A DNA stretch of 64,000 bases from positions 22,354,741-22,418,740 of the forward strand of contig CM068545.1 in assembly GCA_035048495.1 (NCBI GenBank), given 5' to 3'. A program made the position numbers and the translations under genes. Below, piece after piece: positions 1-10,400 of this stretch; the first letter of the stretch is position 1, and the number at the start of each line of letters is the position of its first letter. The DNA comes from Euptelea pleiosperma. Lineage: Eukaryota > Streptophyta > Magnoliopsida > Ranunculales > Eupteleaceae. The notes below the pieces were generated by a model. The model had not been told where the DNA came from. It ran no database searches and was given only the letters and a program-made list of their open reading frames with translations.

Positions 1-530
1 TAGGGGATGATGTTTTCAAATAGGTGCTCCCTGTGCAAGTAAAGTGCGGAGTCAGTTGAGCATCTGTTGATGCATTGCTCATTCACATCCGCTACTTGGC
101 AGATCTTTATCTCTCTGTTTGGTATTGATTATGTGATGCCAGGTCATGTGATCAACTTGGTGCTAGGAAGTGGGTTGGAGACTTTCAGTGGGAGAGGGCG
201 ATTCCTTTGGCGTATCCTTCCCTTTGCGATCATGTGGGCCATATGGAAGGAAAGAAATACCCGAATCTTTGAGGGGAAAGAAGAAGACATTCCTAGGGTG
301 GTGTTGAGTATCAAATCTCTTTTGTATTTGTGGTCTGCCGCATCTTTTGAGTTCAGAGGTTGTTATTTTGATGCTTTCGTGGTCATATAGGAGGAGTTAT
401 TAGGAGGTTCTTCTCCCATGTGATGTGTAGATAGCTTTGCCTTAGGCCTTCCTCTGGAGGTCTTTCTAGTTTGTATTCGGCAGGGTTCTCCCCTTTTGTT
501 CAATATACGTATTACTTATCAAAAAAGAAG
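1..530 (+). mobile_element. LINE 3' fragment (zf-RVT region), truncated
   Basis: This is the last part of a plant L1-type LINE. Positions 40-390 encode the zinc-binding reverse-transcriptase tail (zf-RVT): the motif [14 protein letters not shown] text is seen around 45-85, followed by FAIMWAIWKERNTRIFEGKE. A non-coding 3' region follows and ends near 516-530 in ATTACTTATCAAAAAAG, the usual plant LINE tail. The 5' part lies outside the window. It sits in an intron of the CorA-like gene and is not a host gene. Confidence 0.8.
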
Positions 531-705
531 ATGGAATTATTTGTGGTCCTATATAGCTTTTTGGGCCTTGTTGCTGTTTTGTCCATTTTGTAGATAGTGA
601 GGCTCCTCCTCACTTATTTTCTTTTGTTATAGCCTTCTTGTATAGTGTGGTTTATCCCATAATCTTTTTCTTTTAAAAATTCATCCTTACCTATCACAAA
701 AAAGA
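531..705 (+). mobile_element. Second LINE 3'-end fragment
   Basis: This non-coding piece ends at 690-705 with CTTACCTATCACAAAAAAG, a tail of the same kind as the preceding fragment. The upstream T/G-rich text resembles the 3' untranslated part of the first LINE. It is probably a second, severely truncated insertion or an internal duplication. Confidence 0.45.
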
Positions 706-819
706 TTTCCCAGAGGGGCTATCACATTTAAAGGTTTCTTGAGAGCTTGTTTTTGTGATATCCTTAGGGGTCAGGGGATAGTGGCTGGCTCTTCTTCCCT
801 CCTCCAATATACTTGTGTT

Positions 820-1345
820 GAGTGGAGCCACCACCCTCCCTTAGCTTAACTGATGAAAGCCCTCTTGGAAACCCAGGGCCTTTGGGTAACGATGGCCTTG
901 TTAGGGATAAAGAGGGAATATTTATCTCTGTGTTTTCGGGGCCTGTGGGAGAATGTGACTTGAATAAAATGCAAGTCTCGTCTCTTCTCCAAGGTCTTAA
1001 AATTGTTAGGAGATAACACCATGGTGTAAGGTGATTCTAGTAATGTGATTTGTTTGGCTGCTGGCAATAGAAGATGCTTTTGGAGATCACCCTGTTTCAT
1101 TAAAGAGATCCAGGATTTGACCTCAAACTTGAACATCTTGTTTTCCCTTGTTTGAAGTTTGAGAAATGACTTGGCGGAACTCTTAGTGGAGGGGTGGTTG
1201 CGATAGTTTATTTTGTGGAGAGCAGATGCTAGTGTAAGTGTGTAACTAATCTTTGTTGCCATTTTTCTTTCTTTTTTCCTTTTCTTTTCTCTTCTTTTTC
1301 TGTCTCCCCTCTTTCTGTTGTATTTTTTTTCCTGTAAATCGTGTT
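820..1345 (+). mobile_element. Decayed LINE RNase H domain
   Basis: Positions 850-1015 read as part of an RNase H domain of a plant LINE: GNPGPLGNDGLVRDKEG, then FSGPVG and LLQGLKIV. After that, stops and frame changes accumulate, but the T-rich 3' region at 1262-1335 fits the end of such an element. The N-terminal Asp-Gly-Ala part is lost. It is a non-functional remnant in a CorA-like gene intron. Confidence 0.55.
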
Positions 1346-1426
1346 GTCAATCGTACAATTTTGGCACTATCAACTGGTTCGATGAGATATTAATTTGCTA
1401 CCATTTTTCTTTTTTATTTGTTTTAG

Positions 1427-4400
1427 ATTATTTCGCAAATCCATATTTGGTGCATCAGATGCAGTCGAGTTGAAGTTTATGAACAGGTATTCTCATTCGC
1501 ATCCCACCATTTTGGCCTAACTACAGTAGTATCATATCGTAGTGATTCTGTTATTGTCTATTTTCTACTTATGAATAGGAGAAACCATGAGGATATGAAT
1601 CTATTCAGTATACTTCTGAACCACGAAATCAGAAGGTTATCAAGACAGGTATACTTTTCTGAAGATTTGCTTGCACAACTATTTCATGCTTGCATGAAAG
1701 TTACTTGTTTTTTGTAATGGTAAGCTAGTAGTAGTTTATTTTCAGAATGTGATGGCCTAGAATGTTATATTTTCAGAATGAAGTAATTCATGATGGATGA
1801 AACCAAGGTTTAAAAGAGGCTGTTTTAATGGTACAGCGGACTGGGGGCGTTACTGTTAAAACCATTAAAACAAATTGTAACGGACGGGCAAGAATGGAAA
1901 AAACGGAAAAAAGTGGAGAAAAACAGAATTTAACGGAAATAATGGGAAAAAATGGCGCTGAATTTTTTTTTTTTGAAACCATGGGTATCCGGGCCTCTTA
2001 GAGCACCCGACTACTCCCCTGGGGCACGATAGTCACCCCTTCCACACGTGCCGGAGCGTACTGGAAGAGTTAACGTGGACTGAGCCACTTATTGCCCTCT
2101 ACTATTTCCAGGGGGTGGCCCCAAGGAGAACTGAATTTAACGGAAAGAACGGCCTTTTTTCCACAAAATTTTTCAGAAAATAACGGCCATTAAAACGAAA
2201 AAAAAATGGAAGTTATTTTCTAAGCATCAAAACGGTTCTTAACGTAACGGGCTTGGGGCATTACCGTTAAAGCCGTTAAAACCGCTAAAACGGCGTTATT
2301 TTAAACCATGGATGAAACAAATAATTCCAATTACATTTTACCGAACAATCACTTGGTCAAATATCTCCTTTATTGTAGTAAGTTTTCCAAAGACTTAAAT
2401 GTTTGAAGTCATTGCTTGGACGAGGATGGCTGCATATTAATGCAGATTTGCAGGTACCCATCTGATAGATGGAAGTTTCTGTACTCTAACAAGGTAAGTA
2501 TTGAAAAATATTTCTAAAATAAGAGACTTTTAGACATATATTTGAACTTTAGATCTACATGTTGCACTATGATTTGTCTCAATTTGACATGTTCAGATTT
2601 CCTATTGTACTATGATGTGTGTTTAATGTGGTAAGTCCCTCACTTCTTTGGATAATCAAACGAGGATGGTTGAAGCTAAGGAAAGGCTTGCCAGAATGGA
2701 AGAGAATAAGTTGGTGTAAAAATTAATCCGGAGTTTGGTGGCTAAAGGAAGGGTACAAGAACATGATATTTTTCATCAGATTGTATAAGTTATTATTATC
2801 TCCTGGCCCAATACAGATGGATCTTTTATAGAAGGGGAAGAGGGAGAGGGAGTTAGGGATGTGGTGGTTTATTTACTCCAAGCTCCACTCAGAACCAAAC
2901 TATTTTAAACCTAGTCTCCACGGACCAGATTATGATTGCATCCATGTCTTGTGATTGGTTGGAAAGGCCATTTGAAAAAGAGGAGATTGTTAAATTGATT
3001 GGAGAAATTAGCCACGACCGAGTCTTTGGCCTGTATGTTTTTTGGGTAAGTAAAGGAGAGTATATGAATTTAGAGGACTTAAAAAGTCCGACTGTACAAC
3101 AGGAACAATATTGAAAACAAGCCCTAAAGCAATGTACAAAAACATTAACTCCCCTCCTTGATTTACATAGGTTCGTTCACTATCTCCTCCTACTTTAAAA
3201 CTGCCTCCCATTGAACCAACATGCACTTTTTCTTATCATTGACTGACTCCAAAAAACCATACTTGTCTTCAAATATTTTTTTTTGATAAGTAAATATGAT
3301 TCTTATTGGAAAAGGGAAAACCCTTGAAAAGGTATAGAACACCTCGGACCTAACATCCTTGAGCGGGAGATAGGTCTAACATTTCTTCCCATCTAAATAC
3401 ATAATTATCAAAGAAACATCCCCTAAACTCAGGTACAAATGATGTCCATAGATATAAAGAAGCTTTTACTGACGGGACCACCTCCTGAACCGCTTTCTCT
3501 TTCCCTTCGAAGATCCTCGAATTCCTTTCTTTCCATAGAGCCCACATAATGGCGAAGGGAAGAGTATTCCAAAGAATCCTTCCTCTGCTCCCAAACGAAT
3601 CAACTGAGCATCTATGGAAGAACCTGAGATGTAAGGGTGTAGAACATATTGAATACCGAACAAACTGAAGAAGGTGTGCCACACCTCCGTGGAGAAACTG
3701 CAATGAATGAGCACATGATCTACTGATTCCTCCTCAACCTTGCACAAACTGCACCTATTCGGCAACCCCCTACTAATCAAATGGTCTATTGTTAGGATCT
3801 TGTCTAGAGATGCCGTCCAGATAACAAGCCCTTGTTACTGTAATACTTGTTATATATGTTGATGCCATTATTGCCATTGGTAACACCACGAGTCTCCTCA
3901 TTGCTTTTACCATTTGTCTCGCTCATGATTTTGGCCAAGGTAATAAATTTCGTTTATTTTTCAATTTCAAGGCAATGTACAAGAAAGAATGGATATAGGC
4001 AACAACTTGCAATATTTTGCGAAATATTTCATTTATTGAACTACAATACTTTTTGAGTAAAAACTATATATAAAACTGTAATATTTTGGTGAAAATATTT
4101 CGACCCAAAGCCTTAAAAAAACATCAAAACTCTTCTCGAACTATTTTTTTTTTTTTTGATAAGTAAAGGTATATTAAAAGGGCTGAAGCTAAGGGAAACA
4201 ACAAGCACTAGGGGAGGAGGTCGAGAGGACCTTACCACCGCCCTAACAAGAGAAAACAAAAGAGCCCCTGACTCCCTTCTCTAGAACAAATGAGCTCCCA
4301 TCGGAATGCAAAGTCTTCAAAGAACAAGCCTTTACACTCCCCCACCGCCTTAGACCACATATACATCATCCCCTTGATATTAAGGATTATAGATTGCATA

Positions 4401-7400
4401 TCTGAGTACTTGTCTTCAAAGACCCTGTGGTTCCTTTCCTTCCAGATTCCCCAAATAATCGCAAGAGGGGTTATTCTCCATAAAACATTCCCTCTAACTG
4501 AGAATGCTTTAGATTTCCAACTGTGAAGGAGGGACATAAGAGATGCCGGCATAACCCAACTCACCCCAAAATCTTGCAGGAATGCATTCCAAATCTTCTT
4601 AGCCTTCTCACAATGAAGAAGAAGATGGTCCACTGATTCCCCATTGGATTGGCACATCCAGCAATATTGCACGAGGGTGAAACCTTTAGCCATCAGATGA
4701 TCCAAAGTAAGGATCTTATCCAAGGAGGCTTCCCAAGCAAAGAAAGCGACTTTAGAGGGAGTCTTTGATTTCCAAACCGAGGAAACTGGAAAGGAATTTC
4801 CTTCGGGCTTATGTAGCTCCACATAAAAAGATCTCACTGAGAAAGTCCCTCCCTTTGTCCAGGACCACAATCTTCAATCCGGCACCATCGGTCTAAGGAT
4901 AACAGCTTGTAATCTCGCTAAAAGACTAGAAAGCGGATCGATCTCCCAGTCATTCAGATTTCTTCTGAAGCCCAAATTCCACCCTTCTGCTTCCCCTTCA
5001 TTTCTGTAGCAATCGAGAATAGACCCTCGTTTCCTATCTGAGATAGAAAATAACTCCGGATAATCTTCTTTAAGCGGCTTATCACCACACCAGGTGTCCT
5101 CCCAAAAGCTGATTCTATCACCCACTCCAACTTCAAATCGCACCCCTTTGTCAAATTCCTTGCTCACCTTCAGGATCCCTCTCCACACGCTGCATCCATA
5201 AGGTCTACTAACTCCATGGCTTTTCCATCCGTAGATAGATACTCCGTATTTGGCCCCCATAACGTTCCTCCACAGGCTAGTCCTCTCCTCCCCAAATCTC
5301 CATAACCATTTGCCTAGGAGGGCAATATTCAAGGCTTTGAGATGCTTAATCCCCAAACCGCCTGTGTTCTTAGATCTGCACACCCTATCCCACCTCACCA
5401 AGTGAATCTTATGATTCTCCGAACTCCCGTCCCATAAGAAATCCCTCCTGATCTTATCCAAAGTGCGAAACACGCTGTTTGGCATCAAGAACAAGAACAT
5501 GTAGTATATGGGTAAGCTCGAGAGAGAGCTATTCAGAAGCACCAGTCTCCCCCCTTTAGATAGGTATCTAGTCTTCCAAGTGGCTAGTCTTCTCCCAAAG
5601 CTCTCAATCACCAGCCTCCAAAGTTCTTTGGACCGATAAGCTGCTCCCAAAGGAAGACCTAAGTATGTGGATGGAAATTTATCGATGCGGCAATTCAGGA
5701 TGTTAGCCAAGCCTTCCAGATTTTCGACTTCTCCAACACCATATAATTTGCTTTTGTTGAGATTCACCCGAAGGCCCGAAACCGCCTCAAAGCAAAGCAA
5801 GATACCTTTAAGGAATCTCAACTGAGACAAGTCCGGAGCTAGGAATATGAGAGTGTCATCGGCAAATTGAAGATGGATATACAAGGAGCCCCCGAGGCCA
5901 CACCAAGGCCCTCCATCTCTCCCAAGATTACCCCTTTAGATATCATACGGCTTAATGCCTCCGCCACCACAATAAATAAGAAGGGGGATAGAGGGTCGCC
6001 TTGGCGCAACCCTCTTGAATTCTTGAAATATCCCGCAGGAGAACCATTGACTAGGATAGAGAAGGAGGCCGACGATATACACTTCCAAATCCACTTTCTC
6101 CATCTAACTCCGAAACCCATTCTCCCAAGGAGGTAATCAAGAAAACCCCAATTGACGTGGTCATATGCCTTTTCCATATCAACCTTACAAATTATCCCCG
6201 GTTGACCTGATTTAATTCTCGAATCGATACATTCATTAGCGATAAGGACTCCGTCGAGAATTTGACGCCCTTTTACAAACGCGCCTTGATTGGGGGATAT
6301 CACTGATGCAAGGACTTCTCTATATCTCAAAGCAAGGACCTTTGCTAAGATTTTGTAGGCACTACCCACCAGGCTGATTGGGCGGTAGTCCGTGATGTCC
6401 TCTGCTACCGTTACCTTTGGGATCATGGCTAAAAAAATACTGTTGGAGGGATAGTCCAAGAAACCTTCTTCTTGAAATTCCACCACCATCTTCATAAAAT
6501 CCGCACCAATGACCTCCCAGCACTGTTTGTAAAAGGCCATAGTGAAACCATCTAGCCCAGGGGCCTTATCGTGGGACAACACGGCAAGAACATGGACCAC
6601 CTCCTCCTCAGAAATTGGTCTCTCCAACCTTTCTCTGTCCTCCAAACTGATTTTATCGAACTGAAGCCCCTCCAATAAAGGCCTGTAGGAAACCTTCTCA
6701 GTATACATGTCGGAGTAGAACTCCACCACCCCCTTTCTAATGCTTTCTTCATCCTCCTTAGTATCTCCCTTGATCCGGAGACGAGAGATATAATTCCGCC
6801 TTCTATTGGCATTGGCCACCTTGTGAAAGAACTTCGTATTATGGTCTCCCTCCTTGAGCCATCTCATCCTAGACTTCTGCTTCCAACTGATTTCTTCCAT
6901 CTTTACCAAATGCTGATACTCCCCCTTCAAATTAGTTCTCTCCCTCTGCTCTTCCGAAGACAGGATAGCCCCTTCCTCCTTCTTGTCTATCAAAGCTATC
7001 TTGTCAAGCATTAAACCTTTCTTGTAGTCCAAACGACCAAACACCTCCCGATTCCACAGCTTAATTTTATCTTTAAGTGCCTTGAGCTTGCACCTAAAGG
7101 AAACCCCCGCCTTCCCATCGCTGGAAAAGGAAGCCCACCACTCCCCCACGTTGGCCTTGAATTTAGGATCACTCAACCACATATTTTCAAAACGAAAAGG
7201 AGTGTGGTCCGATGCCGGTCTCGGAATCGCAACCAGAGAGACTTCTTGAAAGTGATCTTCCCAACTTGGAGATACTAGGAACCTATCCAGCTTACAAAGC
7301 GTAGGGCAAGCTTGGTTGTTGGTCCACGTGAATTCGACTCCTCCCATTGGAAGCTCCATGAGAGCATTCCTGTTAATGAACTCCCCAAAGTCTCTCATGC

Positions 7401-10400
7401 TTTTGGTCGTCCTTCCTCCTCCGTTCTTCTCATGAGGGTATCGGACTACATTAAAGTCACCTCCTATACACCACGGGTCATCCCATAGACCTGCTATATC
7501 TTCCAACTCTTCCCAGAATTGATCTCTACCCCAGCTGTCCGAAGGACCATAAACCCCGTGAGAACCCACCACGTTTGCTCCCCCACACATCTGCATCTAA
7601 TGGATACTGAAAAAGCTCCTATCAGAGCTTCTTCCACCTCGAGGTAGTTCCTGTCCCGTACCACAATAATTCCCCCAGACGTCCCAATTGCTGGCAGAAC
7701 ATGCCATCCAAAATCCCCCGAACCACATTTCTCCTTAATATCACTGGCCTCCACCCTGTCTAGCTTCGATTCTTGGATCATAATTACCTTCGCTCCCCAT
7801 CTTCTAAAAAGACTCTTAACAACAACCCTTCTATCTTTATTCCCCAACCCCCTAACATTCTACGACATTATGTTGATCTTCATTTATCAGCTGACTTCTT
7901 CCGCCTACTACGTCTGCTCCTGTACACTCTGGGTTCTCCCGAATTGAAGGGGCACTCTAGACGTTTAACCTCTCTTGGCACTTTAACAGCCTCTATCAGC
8001 GATGGTGACCCACTCCTTTCCTCAGAACCTTCCTTACCTGGCTTCTCCCTTGCTGAATCACGTCCTTCTACCTCGCTCCCCACTGGAGACCCCTCTTCTT
8101 CGATGGATTCATGCGGGACTCCATGCTTATGCCACTTGTCCCTCACACAAACCAGACTCCTACCTTTATGTCTTACATCCGTTTGATTCAGAGAACTGAC
8201 GGTTTCCTTTGATGCTCCCATTATGGAAAGGATTAGGCTTTTGACCTCCTCTTCGTGTCCTCCGAAGGATAAGCCTAGAGATTCCCCCAATTTGAGTATG
8301 TTACGGTTGAACCAAGTATTGATGTCGGTCTCCATCTGATTCCTTGGCGCAATAAGTCTAGTGATTGCATTGTTTCCGATCTTGTTAAGAAGCAGCCGCG
8401 GCCCCTCCTGCTCCCTAACTGGTTCTACCTGAGTAATGGCTGATGATTTTAAATCTCTTGACGAAGGAATCCCTTGGATTTTATCCAATTGAGATAGAAA
8501 TCCCGAGCTCTCAACAGATAGTCCTTCTATGGCTCTACTGGTACTAAACGTACCGGTTTTACTCCAAAAGGCAATCTCTGCCTGGTTGTCGGTACCTGAA
8601 TTCCCCGCCCCCTTCTTTGAGGATGGAGCACTACTGGATCCTTTCTCCCATACCCCAGATCGCAAACTACCCTCAGATTGGGCAAGCGGAACGAAGAAGA
8701 CCCAGGAAAAGAGGGGAGAGGGAAGGGAGGTGCAGAGATAGGCCTCTTACCTTTGGAATTGCTCTTCCGATTTTCCTCCAGAGATGAAGAACTCGACTCC
8801 CTTATTGCTCCTAGTGGAGATGAAGGCGGTTTGATGTTCGACGGAACTTTTTGGCCCTTTAGAAACGAACTGAGGGACGAATGAGCCGAAGAGATGGGTG
8901 TTTTTATATTAACCCTATGGGTCCGTTCCCGACTCGACCGCCCATAAATTTTCTGGGTCTTCCTTGTTCTTCTCCCGGACCCACCCAGCCATGCTGTCCG
9001 AATTTTCATACGAAAAGATCCCGTGCTCCCCTTTTTATTATACACCTCGTTTCCTCTTCTTATTAGCCCTCCACGTGTAGGGTTGGCTTCTGTTCCCGCG
9101 ATACTTATCCACGAGCCGAGACTTGGTTCTGTTTTTAAATTTCGAAATTGTCTTTAACTCCCTGCCATCTGGCTCCTGCATGCTATACCTAGGCCTGTAG
9201 CTCCCTTCCTTAGGTTCTGCTACCTTCTCCCTTACGTAACTTGGCGCAGACCGTACGGCGACTATCTCCGGTGGTGCTCTAGTGCTCTGCTCCTCCGCAC
9301 ACAAAGGCTCCCCCTTTCTCCCTCCTCCCCAAGTCTCCCTGCTACAGTTGGGTTCTCTTTCGTCTTGGAGAATCTGGTCTGTTAGCCCTGCTATAGCCGC
9401 TGGCCAAACGACAGGTGAGTCCCTATCGACGAAGATTTCAAGGCTGACCAAATAAGAAGTGTTACCGTCCTGAACAGCGACAGTTCTTGGGATATCTTTC
9501 GCCTTTCCACCTACTTTCAATCGGAGGGCACTAAATTCCGTACTGCTGTAGAAGCCGCATCAACATCCTCCAGACCTCCCATTCTCCCTCCAATCTGTTC
9601 ATACGTTTTTCTGTTCCACAAATGAAAAGGCAATCCCTGTACCTTGATCCATACCGGAGAGGACGACCAATACGGCGAAATCGCATTGATGGAGGGCCAC
9701 CATCGACTCAAGTAGATGATGTTGTGACCCACCCTTATTGACGTTAGATTGCACAAGAAAGCCAAAGTCACCTTTTTTTTTTGGCAAATATCTTGTCTTC
9801 AACCAATCTAGGACAATAAATGATCACTCCACTTCGATTTTTTGTTAAAGAAACTCCCTGAATTAATCAGTAGAGCGGATTGAACGAAATTTGGGATTTT
9901 TCAAAACTTTTAGGTAACAACGAAATCTTTCGGTTAAACTCAAATTTATTGTAGTTTCTTGTTAGAAAGAGAATTTAGAGTTATAAATCTGTTGGATCTA
10001 TGATTTGTGCACACTTAAGGATTTTAGGGCAAAATTTTCTGAAATTTGGGAGAAAACCCAATTTTCTTTGTTTTCACCATAAACGTCCAAGGTTGTGCAT
10101 GGATAATTGTATGTTGTCTTAGCCCGATATACAACTTGGGTGGATTAAACTTTTTTCCTAAAAAGTTAATTTTTAAATTTTTTTTCAATCAAATTAAATA
10201 ATTTAAAAATACAAAATTAAGAAAATGTCATAAGTTAATAGTAGATATGATTTGTATGTTGTACATAATGTTCATTCATTAATCTAAACGAATTAAGTCA
10301 GAGACCAATCGACATCATTGGAGTTGGAGACTTGGAGTAAATATTTTCAAATTACTCATTTATTAATGAAAAAAGATAGGCATATTCAGATGCAGATTGG

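Noticed and set aside
846..1262. Minus-strand 138-residue frame
   Set aside because: It is the antisense of a LINE RNase H remnant.
2400..2520. Possible extra exon of the CorA-like gene
   Set aside because: The exon ending at 1648 joins in phase and in family order directly to the one at 10952. The 2400-2520 text does not fit the protein.
7880..9771. Several minus-strand frames of 84-261 residues that could look like host genes
   Set aside because: Position, strand and the DUF4283-like text show they are broken pieces of ORF1 of the LINE.
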